A DNA stretch of 64,000 nucleotides from Taenia hydatigena (GCA_036345935.2 JADWOT020000001.1:22997187-23061186); one strand, 5' to 3'. Shown: positions 10,032 through 23,430, counted from the stretch's first letter. Notes: a model not told the origin generated them from the sequence alone. Numbers and translations are program-made.

Positions 10032-12480
10032 AAGTGGTATCAAATTTTGCTTTTAATTGTTGAAAATCATGACTACGCATACATGCCATTCATTTACCCA
10101 CTGTTTTAATACAGAATCAATACTAAAGCTTTTTAATGTCTTTATGCTTACTGCTTAATACTTGGGAATGCATTTTGAAAAGTTCATTTTTTTGATACCT
10201 GCTGACCGAGCTTATTGGAAGTTTCATAACTTTTTAGTGTACATCACTCTGGAAAAGCGGTTTGTCGATAATGTTACAACAGTGAGCTTGTAGAAATCAA
10301 CACTAGTTTAAACTATCTTGCGTCAATCATTATATGCGTTAATCGTACTTGCTTTTAGTGTATATACCCTTCGTTGTGATCTGAGTAGCTTTAATTTGTG
10401 CTTTGTTTGCTGCTCATGTCTGAACTAGTCCAAGTTTTTCTCCGGTCGTCACATATTTCAGGGCTGAGAATCGGTCTTAGTATTCTTCGGGTCCCGGTGC
10501 GTCCTGGAGATTGCCTCTGATTGAAAATGTTTTTACGTGGGATTTCTCAGATAAATTTAATGCAAGATAAATTTTATGATGCCCTTTAAAAGTTAAAAAA
10601 TTTCATACATTCTTAATCTAACCATGAGTGCGGATAGATTTGTGACGGTAGTAATGATTAATGATGGAATTTCCTATAATGTGGAAATTGCTTTATGAAT
10701 GCTTTCGCAAAGCCTACAGATTATATATAATTGTATCAGTTGATTCATTACATATCAGTGTATCCAGTGTTTTTATAGATAGCCGTTTGTCAACGCTAGT
10801 GTTAGACTGTTAATATGACTGAAGTGCCTTAATACGCATGCTGTGTGGATATTTGCCTCTTGATATGTGGATTCTCAAAAATAAATTCGCTGTACTTTTT
10901 TGACACGGATTTTTTGTCTTTGTCGAAGAGTTATTTGGGTTCATGGCCAACCGGCATTCCCTGTAACATTCAGGGCTTTGCGCCCTTGATGCCACCTTTC
11001 ATGGTTTAGGTTTTTTTTGCTTCTCCATTCAGTGTTGTCACTGAGTTTCTCGTTCTTGATGAAGTCGTTTCCTCTGGTTGTCTCAGTTTGCCGTCTGCAC
11101 CCGTTGGATGTGGGGCGGGTGACAATTTTACTGTCTAAGTGTGAGTAGTGTGTCTATTTGGGCGTCGTTTGGGGTGTGCGATCCAGCTCTATCTGGGTTT
11201 GATCCACTTGCTGGCGTCGGCAAACAAGCACCCGTTACGCGCATGCTACCGAAAAGATGCGGTACAGCTATAAGGGTAGGTTTGTGGGTGTTTTCTCTTG
11301 TGGGCTTCTGGGGTCGTCCCAGAAGTTGGGTTTGCCGTATCGACGGTTTCATCGAGGTTCATGGGTTACGTGGTTGGCGGGGTTTGAGTTCTTTGAGTTC
11401 GAGGGATGTAGGGGTCCCTACACCCTCCACAGTAGTCGCAGTCTTCTTGAGGTTAGGAAATTGTGGTGCGGGCGGCTGGATTATTTCCGTAATCAAACTT
11501 GCACACTCCCAGAAGGTCCTTTTGTTCACACGTTCTCCTGGTGCCTGGCTGACGTGTGAGGTCAGGTAAATAGCACAATAAAAAGATTGTTGTGGACAGA
11601 AGCTGTCGAAGTGTATTATGCGGGTCTAAGTGAAGGAAGAGAATTTTTCCTTTTTTTTTCTGCTAACGGTCATTACCCTTGTCTTGGGGACCCGCATAGT
11701 TTGGGTCGCTAAATGTGGTTTTCTGTAATTGCTCAGCAAACCGATTGGAGACTTGTGCTCGAAAGATTTTGTCCTGGGTTGTCGCTGTCGTCGACTATTT
11801 TTTGAGAGACGTCAGGTGGTGGTTTGAGTCCTGCCGTCAACATTTCGGCGCTTTGGTCAGATAAAGCGAATTAATGGTGCGAAATTTTTAAGTGGTTTTG
11901 AAAGTCCAGAACCTGGGTTTATTGGGTAGGGGTATCTCTGTGGTGCTTTGGGTTGGTATCCCGCTCCGGGGTCCTGGTTGCCGGCACCTGTCGAGCTGAC
12001 CTTGGCGGCGGCCAATCTGAGTGAGCTGTTGGAGCCCGTTCGGCCTCGTCCCTAATGTACTTCAGGTGCCTTATTGCTACCATTCGACACTACTCTTAGG
12101 ATGTCTCAGCTTTAATCTGCGTAGTCTTCCACTCCAATATAATCAGTCTGTCGTATTCAGGAGAGAGGAGCTCTGACAAGTACCTTCGCTTGTGACATTT
12201 CCCATCGAAATAGCTACTTCCAAAATGTAGATAAAGGGCGAACTGGGGGAGGCGAGGGTGGGGAAAGGCTGGGTAACTCGCTAGCCAGCCGATGTGCGCG
12301 ACCAGGCGGCCGTCACTCTGCGGCCATTTATTCGCTCTCAAGTCTTCCGCGCAGTTTTCCGCCCTTCTACCTCTGGTCCTATTGTCTCGCGCCGTTGTTG
12401 TGTGTATTTTTTCTGTTCAAAACCGCCCGAAATGAGGTAGCAATTTCACTTCCTCTAAATAATGGCGCCGTCTCGAAGTT
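10032..12480. other. 3' flank of the hnRNP L-like gene and GT-rich spacer
   Basis: This includes the presumed 3' UTR. AATAAA motifs lie at about 10879 and at 11577-11582, but I cannot say which is used. Bases 11000-12050 are strongly GT-rich on the + strand and contain overlapping open frames (for example 11141-11569) with no domain and skewed composition; I do not consider them genes. Confidence 0.5.
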
Positions 12481-12483
12481 TTA

Positions 12484-12603
12484 CCAATCGTGGTGTCGTT
12501 CACGCGGTGCGTTTTGATTGGGCAATCTCTAGCCAATTGCAACGGAGGCCAGCGCCTCATTCACCAATCAGCAGATGAGCCGTAAAGTTCGGCTTATATA
12601 TAA
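12484..12603 (+). promoter_or_regulatory. Putative promoter of the BarH-like homeobox gene (CCAAT boxes and TATA box)
   Basis: TATATATAA lies at 12595-12603. CCAAT pentamers lie at 12484, 12533 and 12564, with an inverted one (ATTGG) at 12517. A TATA box here predicts transcription starting near 12625, just ahead of the ATG at 12643. The local sequence is more GC-rich than its surroundings. Confidence 0.55.
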
Positions 12604-12642
12604 GCGCCGTGAGATGGCTGAGATCGCATGTGGGAGGTGGTA

Positions 12643-15600
12643 ATGCCATCGTTTATGATTGGTGACATTTTGGAGCAGAAGAGGGGCATTCGGAGACCAC
12701 TGGGGCAAGGTGATGGGTCACTAGAGTGGAACATGCCTTCCCTCAAAGACCTTTCTCCAATGGATCTGTGCACTCGTCTGTCCTTTCCTGTTACCTCTTG
12801 GCTACCCACTCAACAACTAACGGCAGATCTTCGGTTTTTGCCACAGGAAACGCTTCATCCTGATGACAGTGAGTCTCTATCGCTCTACTAGAGCTTAATA
12901 ATTGGTTGCCGTTGGCTTTTGGTCAGACAAGTTACTTCTTGATTTGAACCACAAATCGCCTTTCAAGCATGAAGCAATTAATAATCAAGGCAACAAAGGT
13001 AATAAAGGCAAAAAATGATTAAGGTTTCCTTTAGTTCTTAAGGGAGGTTAAATGTTTTTGTGTTGATAAATTGAAGCGACTTCCAAGTTCACTGCTCCGT
13101 GGTTTTCTTGATTCAAATGAACGCTACTTTTGCCGTAAAAATTGTCTGAGTATACCACTTGCAGTACTTTAAAAATCAAAGAGCAAATCGTAGCATGTGG
13201 GCCTATCCGAATGCAAGTGAACTAAGTTCTACAATGCATCCGATCCTTGATAACTCCACTGTTTCAATGCATTCCTGTTGTTCTATACACCACCTAGCTG
13301 ACTGATTTGACTACGGCTTGAAACCGACCAAGAGCTTTTTCACGTCCGGTTAATCATTTTAAGCTCACCACCTTTGTTTACGACGCAAAATTGGTGCAAC
13401 CGCAGCTGTCATTAAGCTGTTAAGAAACACATGTCACATATTTGTGACCCTGCACTGGGAGAGGCGATTGGGGTGCCATTCATAAGTGGCGCTGTTAGCG
13501 AATGTGCTGAAAACATCTATTTTTTTTCTGTAGTATTTCCGGTTACCCTAGTTTTATGTGGCGCTTGGAAGGTCGTCCAATACTCTTAAGTAGTATCCAC
13601 TGAAAAATTGCAGGAAATAAAATCTGTTTATTATTTAACACCTCAAATAATGTTGGTCTTAATCCAATGAATGGCTAACTTGTTTTTATAAGTTTAAATG
13701 CAAACATTTGGGCTTGCAACAGACGCATTGAATTGGAGTGACATCAAATGTCTTGATTCTAGTCCTGAGGACCCTGTCATGAATGTTATGCCGTTTTTGA
13801 AGATGTAATACCTTTTAAGTCAGACAAACAGTTAACTTTTGATGCATCCGCATGTAAAACCATTAGGTCTCTGACTTTTTCGATGATTCGAGTCGAAAAC
13901 TCTTTGTTGTCTCCTTCTGTCACTCTAAAGAAATACATTTCTTACAATTTGGTGGAGGTCTCATCAAAACGTGCCCCTTGTAGGGTGTTGAAATAAATTT
14001 AATGCTTTGAAATGCTGATCTCTTTGATCTCGGATGCATTAAACTGAACAGTCAATTCATTTGGACTAACTGGCTTCAGGTCATAATAATTATGTCTGCC
14101 ATGTCATTTAATCAATAAAGTTACATTCGTTTTCGAAACTACACTTTGGCTTTATTTTAACATAGTTCCTCACCCACCCGGCGCTTTCCCCTCGAGTTAA
14201 AAGCAGGGCGATTGGTTACCTCTTCCCCGAAATTCCAAAGACAATTTGGGTTTTGATGAATCAGTGTCTTTATTTACACAATCACACGGGGAATGATAGC
14301 TTTGACACGTTTTCTACACAAAGGCTGCATTTGCCGGGGAAGACTCATCAAACTACGAAAATGGCTCATAGTGTGTGTACATAAGTACTGCCTCCGCTAC
14401 AATGAATCAGGGGCAGTGTCAATGACTCCGTTTATGTTTGCCCAACTGAACATAGCAAACTTATGGGTCACTGTTAAAAATGCACACTTTCTTGATGGTA
14501 ACCTGGCATAAAACCTTGTTTTTTCACCGTCTTTTCAACGTGTGTGTAATGTAACACTTTTTTTGTGTACAAAGCCAATTGTTTTAGACTGCGAGAGCAC
14601 ACAGACGCCCATCTTCTACTTGGGTTTTTTAAATGGGCCCTACTTATGTGTGCTTGTGCTCATGCTGAATAATGGTCGGTCATAAATAAAACGCTTGATT
14701 ACTTTGTCAAATCCTCTATTTGAATGGTTTATGCTTGTTACTAGCAACGTCATACATACGTGACAAGCGCCTACCTTGCAAAGGTTGCATAGGCAACTCG
14801 ACTATCAAAGATCCGAATGTTGTATGGCTAGAGAACAAAGCACCACGAGATGGGGTGCTTTGTTCTGAGCTTAAAGTTGGGTTCGTAGCCCCCATTCCCA
14901 TAATGACATGGCAACATGGGTAATCCCATTTAAATGTCCACTTTGGAGTTAAGCAAAATCGGTTCGAAATCGCGGCGGGAAAGGACACACTAATGCTGAC
15001 ATTTGACATAGCGCAAAAATGTTAGCAATTCTACAGAAAACGGGACAGTTAGGTAGTAAGGCAGTTAGTTCGTTAGGGAAACATTATTTTCGCACACTGG
15101 CAAAATTGTAGGATTTTAATGACTTCCCTTGCCTGAACAAAGTTCGCACGGCCTTTCGTTTTAAGTGATTAAGTGATTTGACAGCGGCGAGGATTTTGTG
15201 ATAGGTGCCTTCCTATCCTTGGCTACCCCTCTCCACTCCATTCCACCCCACCCCACTCTTGTGCCCCACCAACCCACTGCATTAATGGTTCAGCATTTAT
15301 CATGAAATCTGCTTAACCTTTTAAGAATTCAATCAGTCCCTATTCTGTCATAAACAAGTAAGCTTTACTACCCCTCCCCTTGTCTAGCCTTTAAAGGTTG
15401 TGTGAAATAAGACGAGAGAATGAAGGTAGCGTTTGCGTCAAAGGGATACTTGTGAGTGCGCCAAAGGGGGCATATTTCTAGAAGGAATGTCCACTTGTAA
15501 TTGCGCTTATCTAATATCTCAAAGCTTCGAATTTCAAAGTGGATGTGGATGATTGCGCTCGCCGATCTTGCCTGAAAGAATCGTCAGCCTCTTGTGCAAT

Positions 15601-18600
15601 ACCTTACCACGTCCAATTTGAACGGCAAGAGCTCCATGAACTGACTGAATGCTCATTTGTAAAAATGACAACTTGATGTGAGCTGTAAGCTATGGACTGA
15701 GAACGCTGGAGGCGCTGCTAACCGTCATTGTCAGAATGGTCACTGACGTACTGGCGTGGGGTCAGTCGTGTTTAAAAGGCTTCCATCACTCGGCCCGAAT
15801 TCTCGCCGATGAGTGACTGAGTGGCCTATCATCGGCTTGTGCCGAAGTTTTCTATAGATACGAGCATTCGAGGATTTGTATTTGACGTCATTCTTCCTTG
15901 TTGACAAGCATTTGCACTGAACCACTTTTGCTGCGGCTATCAAGACAGCATTCCTTTTTATTTTAGTCTTGTGAATCCCGGAGTAGTAGTAGCGCAAGCA
16001 ATAGATTGAATTGGCTAGCTCGACCTTGTAATGAGACCGAACTGTGCCACAGCGGTGGTCGTAATTGCCTTTCCGAGGTACCGCAGGAGAGGTAGCACTC
16101 CCTCCTCTGAATGGCCTCCTCAATAACCTTGACCCCCGACCAATGAGCTTGGAGGTTTCTTCATGTCTCGATTGCAATCTCAAGGTGCCAAGAATTGAAT
16201 CGTCTTTAACCTTGTCCGAATTAGCTGACAATAAATGTCAGTTGCCAAATGGATTAACTTTCGCCTCATCTTTTGTTACCAGTGGCCTAGATTGCGTTCA
16301 CGAGTTTTGCCCAAAGAACACAGCTCGAAGCGAGACAATCCGTTTCAACATTGTAGATAATATTGCCAACGACTGGAGACTTGAAGGGTTTGCAATAGGT
16401 GTCACCTCGAATTCTGAAAACTCCAAACTTATGCTATTGGGGTAAGTCAGCTTGTTCAAAAATCAAATAGATCAGGCTTAACTCGACACTATGGCTGTCC
16501 TAATCTCTTTTGCTGAACGGCTACCGTTTAAAAATTTAACATGAACCGGTCTCTACAACTCCCGCCATCTCAGTCACCTGGATTGTCAAGCATATGGCCA
16601 GGAAGCAGGATGCGCCCACTGCACTGCAAGCGGTTCCTTTGAATTCGGCTTAAAGGAAACCACTGTGCGGGCACACCTTAATGGCAACTTTCAACAGACA
16701 GGGCCAGTAAAAATGGCACAGCGTTTAGCGCGACAACGCACCTCGACACGCCAGACTCTTGGAGGTGTAGTAGCGCTCTCAAATGTCATCGATTGCATCA
16801 ATCTTCGGAACACACACACAGACAGACAAGGCCAAATGGAATGCATGATAGTTTTATAGTGAAAGGTCGCATTTGTGGATAGATCATCACCTCGAGATGT
16901 GAGGATCTCTGCATTGCTGTAAGGCAGTGCAGGCGGTTACACGGCGTTGCGTCATGACCGATCCCTGGATTCACTGTGACCCTCTGGTCTTCTTGTCTGT
17001 GCCTGGAGAGATGTGGTTCACTTACCTGTGGTTGAACCAAAATGCAGTGTTGGTAATCACAGCCCACTTCGTTGATTTATACAAGGCAAGAAAGGTAGAA
17101 TCGTTGATAAATCTTAAGGCTTCGACGTTGGTTCGTTGTGAGCCTGCACAAATACGGCTTATAGGATTTCAAGAATTCATGAAAAGCCCAGTCGGACTTT
17201 GTGCACCTATGGGACAAGAAGGAAACCAATTATTTTCGCCATAGTTACCATCTTCTACATTTCTACATCCAGCCCTGGCTTAAAACTACGACACAAAACT
17301 CCTCCACACATTGTGCATCTGGCAGTACGGATGAGCCATCCGGGACAGTCTGCTGTCCTATTCTCTGTCATCAAGTGAACTACTTCTCAAACTTCACATA
17401 TTTGCCCTCGTGAATGATTTCCCTCGCTGTTGCCATCGAAGGATTCGTCTGTCTCTCGCACAATTTCCTTATACGTCCACCGTCCTGGGCATTTAGAAGA
17501 CGGCAAGAGTTTCACGATCTAACTGGATATTCATTCTCAGAAATGACTGCTTGATGACAGTTGCACGGTGAGTTAACGGCTGAAGCAACACGCTGAGAAC
17601 GTTGGGCGCGCTGGAAAATTACCACGACCAGAGTGGTCACTGACGTACACCCTAAACTCGATTAAACGTTCCACTGATGAGAGACTGAACGATCAATCAC
17701 CGTGTTGTGGTGTGGAGTAGCGTGATGTGACGAACGCCGCTTGAAGTTTTCTGTAGGCACGAGTATCCATGGCTTTGAGTTTGGCGCTTTTATTTCAACT
17801 GGCAGGCAATTTTGATAGCCATCACATCCCGTTACATTACTAGCCTCTACCATCTAGACGAATCGTGCGTGGACTGAACTGACCCTCGAAATGTGAGGCA
17901 CTGATACGTTCATCTCAGATGTGGGAGAAATTCGGGAATATTTCTGCGATTGGGAAGCACTGCTTTGACTGGGATGCCCTCCGTCGATGGGTGTAAAGGG
18001 CTGTTCTTTCGATTTCCAACAGTAAAGCGCACTATCATATTTTCCTCGAAAATCTTTCACTCCAACAGACATTCTTTTCAACTGGACTCCCAGCAAAATG
18101 AAGTTCACATTCCTTGATCAACATATCATCTTGAATATGGAGTTCCATTCAAATTTCCTAATTACTTTTATATTTAGGCTGTGATGCGAGCCTCTTTCAA
18201 CCAATTCCAGGCCTCCTGAATCCTGGTGACCCGTTCAGAGGTCTTCTTAGTCCTGACGATCTCGCTGTGCGGCAGACTGGAGGAGTTGGTCGCCACGACT
18301 TCGGTAAGGCGGTCTCCACACCAACAGCGATGACAGGAGCTGGCAGTGGCAATTGTCACGAGGAGAGTGGTGTGGGGAAGAGTAAGAAAGTAAGAAAGGC
18401 GAGGACCGCCTTCTCTGACCATCAACTCAATGAGCTGGAACGCACCTTTGAAAGGCAGAAGTACCTCTCTGTGCAGGATCGAATGCAGTTGGCTGAGAAG
18501 CTGCATCTCTCCGACATGCAGGTGAAAACGTGGTACCAGAATAGAAGGTGAGTTAGTTTGTGCCAGTTTTCCACCCGTGTTTTCGTTGGGGCGGTATTAT

Positions 18601-21600
18601 TGGATAGTTCAACGTGGATATTCGTTGTTGTGTTAGAAAACCGTTTGGCCGAGCTAAAATCTCGTCTGGTGATACTTATTTGCATCTCTGGGTCACTAAA
18701 TAAGATGTATGAACATGAATTTTTGTAGGGCCATGAGTTAGTGACCTTGGACGTTCCACCTAGCTTTCCATGGAATGGGAGGTGTCATTCAAATTCTCGC
18801 CTTGGACCTTATTTAAAGAAATCGAGTGGGGGCAGGTCTGCAAGGTTGGAATAGCGGGATTTTAGTTTACATGCGTAGGAGTTCCATTTCTAGTTTCCTG
18901 GGCGGTCACTTTTATTGGACCCAACGTCATTTTGGAATAACGACATTTAACTGGAAAAGCAGGTTAATGCAGCACCGTGGAACCCAGCCAGAATATGCAT
19001 CGTCCACACGCAAAGGGAATAGGATATGCTAGTGGCAGGGACCAGGGGCTAGGCCACCTGGTGGAGATGCAGTAGCAGAGCCTAAGTGGCATTGCATATC
19101 CGCTCTCCTCTCTTGGACGTCGTCCTCGGCGCTCCTCCATTGTCAACAACTAGGATCAGTCGTCACAATGTAATCTGTGCTGTAAGAAAAGCACTAACGA
19201 GTTAACCGCGCCAGTCATCTGATCTCTATGCCGCCCCAGCGTCACTGAGCCATCTTGGCAATTCTATTAGGCCTGGAGTTTCTTCCTTTGTGGGAACTTG
19301 TTGGACAGACGGGGAATGTGCTGGTCACCACACGCGTCTGTAGCCAGTCGTAAGACCGCTAATCAAAGCGGAAAGTCACACAACAAAGGACGAGGTACAA
19401 CGGAGTTTCATGGGAGTGGGGCGTCGCGTCCATTCATCCTTGCCACCTTATTCGCGCTTCAATGTTGTTTAACCGTGCCTACCTAGGTTTGTCCTTATAC
19501 AGTAGACAGCTTCATAGCGAACTTCTCCCGATGATTCACGGCAAATGTCGCTTCAGGTGTTAACTGATTCATTGTGGACCACGAAAATGTGTAGTTTTAG
19601 CCCTTCTGCCGGGAGTTGTAGTATATGCACTTCTTCCGCCCCATCAAGGTTCATCCCCAAGCAGGATTGTTGCTTCTCAGAGCAGAGTTAGCTCCCAGCT
19701 GCCAGCACTTCGGGAATTCCCTGAATATGAAAGAAAATATGGTACGCAGGCAGAATATGTTTTGCCGATGTAGGGAAGGACTTGGAGCTACTGACACGGT
19801 TCGCGGTCCAAGCGGCTCGGAGGCGGTACAATGACGGAGGCCCCAAAAGACCTGTCATTAAAACCGGGAGTTGAGTAAACAATTGAAGCATTAACTTAGC
19901 AACGAAACTCGCTTTTATTTATTAAATAGAACGGCTAATACCCCGTTATTCGGTAGCTCCAAACACTGACTAAAAGTTTATTTCATTTCAAGGGCCAAAT
20001 GTCACCTCTGCACGTAAAAGTCCTTCAACACACACAATGCACTAAAGCCGTAAGAGTAAATAGATAATTTATTTGGGAATAGTTTCGGAATGGACGAAAT
20101 TTTCAGTGTTATCGGTTGTTCTCGATAAATCATATCATTGTTGCCATTAATTATAAAGTACGAACCCATTAATACATCCAACCCTTTAACATACTTTTTC
20201 ATGTACCAAAAAAATTGACAAAAAATGCAAAGTCAGCCAGGCAGGACATTGGCCTTGCATCCAGACCCAAACATGCAATGTATTTTGAAATTTTTGCACA
20301 ATCACTTTGTATTTCATGGTCCTCTAAGCGTCTTTACCTGCAACAGAAATAAAATGGACTAGCAATCTCTTATAAGTCTATCAATTTTGTCAACTAAAGA
20401 GTTGAAATCGCTGTTTGGATACGTTAGAGCAATTTTGTTGTTGCTTCTTGGGCATTTCGAGGAAAGATTTGCATTTCTACCACTAATTGCACGGCGAAAT
20501 TCGACTCTCGTAGCCCCAGTAGCAGCAGTGTTGGTTGTATGGCACCGACATTTTCACTGCCGGTCTGACCAAGTGAATTACCCCTCAAAAAACCAAGATA
20601 AGGCACTTTCTCGTAATATAGGAACAATGCCCTACATCTGTTCTGGGCTGTTTTTGACCTGCGCGGTTCGGTGCGATCAAAGTTGGCATTATCGGTCAAG
20701 GAGCATGTGTCACATAGTATGACATCGGACTTTGATAAGGCATTTGGAGTGTCATCTATATGCAGCGCTCCCAAGACTTCCTCGGAGACGAAAGATGACA
20801 TTACAGACATACAGAGGTGATTGGGGCCACCGAAATGGAGGAAACAGCAGCGGAACCCCTCAGTGGCCTCGCTACCAAAATCGAAAGTTGAACAAACAAC
20901 CAAGGCATTGCACCTATGTACCGCTAGTAGCAAATGCATTAAATTACAAGCTAAGTTGCACTAAAATGGTATTTGTATCCACAGATTGAGAATGTGAATT
21001 GGCAGTCATTTGTAGTGTTCACGAATTCGTGAGTGGCGTAGGAGGTTCTTCCTTTTTCTCTTCATCCTTGATAAAAGAAGGCATCTTTGTTGTAATCTCG
21101 CAACTGCTATTTGGTAGCGACATAATAGCGGTTAAGAGGAAGATATCTCTCGATATTCGGAGAACCGCGCTGCATGTCTACGACAAAGTTCAAAACTTGT
21201 CCTCCCGTCTCTCACCTACAAGGCCATTTTAAAATCATTTTAAATCTAGTAGTGCGTAGGTTTCATCTTCACAACCAATCGGTGGAACGCCTTCCTAAGG
21301 TCGAACCGTATTGTTTTGGATGGTTAATGGCTGGGCAAGAAGTTGTGCATTGCGGACGAGGTAGTTCGTGAAAGGAGCCCCTACTCCAGGGATGGTAAAA
21401 TTTAAGGTGCGTTTCGGGTGGAGGAATCGGCTCGTATATTTGGACGAGATCTCTCCTTCGTGACAGACGTTGGGTCGACTGAATTTCTTTTGTTTGCCAT
21501 AATAAATGTGCAAACTCCTTTCTAGAAATGCTAAGTTAAGATACCAATAAGGTCTCATCCACGACCATGGCACATTGCCTATTTCATGGTGCTTTTGTTC

Positions 21601-23430
21601 GGAAATAAAAGCCAAATTAGAGCCTTAAACCCCAATTCTCCTTTTGCAAAGTAATCAATGGAGAATCCCGGGGGTACGAACGACACTAATACGACCTAAA
21701 AGGCAGAATTGGGGTGTTGAAGGCCATTTGGAAAAGTATTTATCACCGGCAGTAAATACCTACGCTCCAGCAGCATCACATGTGTCTGACAGCCCGTTTC
21801 TCTTACCCAAGCCTGGCATCGCCTTGTTTCCCTTGTCAGCTTACGACAACTGTGGCTGCGTCCAATCGGGTGTCGTAAACAGACTGGTGGAGTTTGGTCC
21901 AGTACAAAGGGGGTGTAGGTTAACCTCCTGGGTGTATCTGGTAGTCTTTTTTCCTCTGAGACAGATCCCCGTAGAGGCAGTGGCAATTTGTCGCTCCTTT
22001 TTGTACACATTAAAGTACTTCTCTTGAGATTTCATTGTTCTTATAAAATAATAGGTTGTGACCCGATTTAAAGTGTCAGTAGATGTGATAGAGAAGATGG
22101 ACACGGCATGAGGCCCCCTAATTATGGCGAAAATGCCAATAAAATTCCTATCATCAAGGGCGGCCGATGTTTTTGGAGGTAGTCCAAAATACGCGCTATT
22201 GTCAAGACACTTGTTCCAGTAAAAAGATATTCGACAGTTTATGGACTCGAGAATTCCTTGCTATTGGGTTGAATGGGGATTTAATTTATACACCTGCAGA
22301 CGGAATGCTGCTGTGGCTGTACTCCGCACACCGGTAAGCGACGAAGGTACCGTTAACCACCCTGCCTGGTAAATGCGGTAGTGAATGAGTGCATGAAGTA
22401 GCACGCCATAGTCTTCGAAGTTGCCTATTAGTGGAAACAAAGTCGCCAAACTCGAGCTCACGATTCTCGTGCAGGCAGTAAAGCTCACACAGCGATCCAA
22501 TTCCATACGACAACACACGATGGTAGGGTACTCGGTCCCTCGTCAGTGAGATGCTTGATCGAGCGGTGTTGAACCATTTTAAACACGACCGATGGTATGT
22601 CCGTAGGTTGGCGATTACTCTCTCCACCGTGATTATCAGTATGCCCAGGCGGTTGGTCAGGTGGTAGAGTTCCTGCCCCATTCTAGTCGTCCATGCAAGC
22701 TGTACGGAACCAACATATAGTGTTGGGGAATCGTGAAAGACACGGACGAAATTTTCAGTGGAACTGGTGGGCGCAACCGTTTACGAGTACGATTATCCGT
22801 CGGTTCGAGGGTTAACTAGCGCTGCTTTCCAAGACGGCGATGACAGGGACCGGGACAAGACTGTCCTAGAATGGCTCATTCATAAGGAAAAAGTGCAAGT
22901 TTGTGTTAAATTTGCGGATCTTGGTTGTGTTGTCAAAATGTAGGAGGCAGCACTTAGGCGGAGAATAAATTTCGATGTTCAATTTTGAAATAGATCCTCT
23001 TTGCACCGTTTATGGATCCACAAACGATTTATGATTTTACATTTGAAGAACCAAATGGAAGCGGCAGGCTAGCGTCGGTATGGAGCTGCTAACAGAGGCC
23101 ACAAACAATGTGAACCGATTTTTCCAACAACAACAGCAGCAACAACGGACAGCAGATGACCGTGGAGGCTGTCAGCGTCACGGTTTGTTGGAACCTCTGT
23201 CGGCGCTCATGATGCGGTCCACATCGGAGGGAGTGAAACACCCTCCTCTTCCACCCTCCGACCTCCTTGCACTCTTCTCCACCACTACTCCAGCCTCCTC
23301 AACTGCCTCAAATCGTGTCCTCGACCTTGATCTTTTGAAATGCCTCCCTCTTCCCCCACCCCCTCCCCCGCCACCGCAAATCCCTCCCTCCAGTCTGTCC
23401 AAACCTTTCGACCATTGCACTGGTCGGTAA
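12643..23430 (+). CDS. BARHL: BarH-like homeobox transcription factor, three exons
   Basis: A homeodomain transcription factor of the BarH class, which in animals acts in neuronal and sensory development. Exons are 12643-12868, 18178-18547 and 23049-23430, with phases matching at both introns (5.3 and 4.5 kb). The product is 325 residues. Residues 4-10 (FMIGDIL) form an FIL/EH1-type Groucho-recruiting motif typical of BarH proteins. The homeodomain is residues 147-206, with the class signature [14 protein letters not shown] and the tyrosine in VKTWYQNRR. The second intron splits the codon for homeodomain Arg53. Exon 3 continues [17 protein letters not shown] as in the BarH family, then a run of seven Gln and Pro-rich tracts. 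The start is uncertain: ATG 12628 would add five residues, but the TATA position favours 12643. The stop at 23428 overlaps a good donor (CGGTAAGA), so a further 3' exon is possible. Confidence 0.92.
13433..13448. other. Palindrome GTCACA-N4-TGTGAC in intron 1
   Basis: GTCACATATTTGTGAC has perfect 6-bp arms around TATT. The same arms occur upstream of SH3-SH2 copies A, B and D (49390, 53097, 60374). It may be part of a dispersed motif or a shared binding site. Confidence 0.6.
14832..14866. other. Hairpin with a perfect 13-bp stem and 9-nt loop
   Basis: AGAACAAAGCACC at 14832-14844 pairs with GGTGCTTTGTTCT at 14854-14866. The stem does not extend further. It lies within intron 1 of the homeobox gene. 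The stem is too short for a standard microRNA precursor. Confidence 0.6.
15574..15900 (+). repeat. Dispersed repeat, copy 1 of an intronic pair
   Basis: Aligns in the same orientation with 17438-17790, with many substitutions and small gaps. Shared stretches include GAATCGTC..GTGCAAT, GACGGCAAGAG-like, TGGTCACTGACGTA, and GAAGTTTTCT followed by CACGAGTA-like sequence. The long open frames over it on either strand (15740-16231 and 16065-16445) have no recognisable domain and are probably incidental. Confidence 0.6.
17438..17790 (+). repeat. Dispersed repeat, copy 2 of an intronic pair
   Basis: The partner of 15574-15900, with the shared TGGTCACTGACGTA block at 17633-17646 and GAAGTTTTCT at 17742. 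Both copies lie in intron 1 of the homeobox gene. The family type is unknown. Confidence 0.6.
19080..19640 (+). mobile_element. Internal part of the miniature LTR element, diverged copy
   Basis: Matches the internal region of the complete copy at 4290-4740 in the same order. Shared wording includes CTCTCTTGGACGTCGTCC (CTCTTCTTCCGAGCGTCGTCC there), GTGCTGTAAGAAAAGCAC, GAGTTAACCGCGCCAGTC and AATGTCGCTTCAG. No LTR is evident at its ends. Confidence 0.55.
20761..20912 (+). mobile_element. Solo LTR-like remnant of the miniature element family
   Basis: It begins TGCAGCGCTCCCAAGACTTC and ends CAAGGCATTGCA, with an internal GGAGACGAAAG and a CTACCAAAATCGAAAGTTGA segment shared with the LTR at 321-494. 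No clear target-site duplication. Confidence 0.5.

Larger units (their letters stand above)
18548..23048 (+). other. Second intron of the homeobox gene, repeat-bearing
   Basis: Apart from the element remnants at 19080-19640 and 20761-20912, I see no gene here. The minus-strand open frames at 20424-20939 and 22286-22681 have no recognisable domain. The first covers the LTR-like repeat and the second looks transposon-like, but I cannot class it. Confidence 0.5.

Noticed and set aside
11128..11569. Overlapping open frames up to 142 codons
   Set aside because: GT-rich composition, no domain, frames open in several registers; likely chance.
15740..16445. Open frames of 163 (minus) and 126 (plus) codons in the homeobox intron
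   Set aside because: They lie over or beside the dispersed repeat and show no recognisable protein features.
20424..20939. 171-codon minus-strand frame
   Set aside because: Covers an LTR-like repeat and has no domain or splice support.
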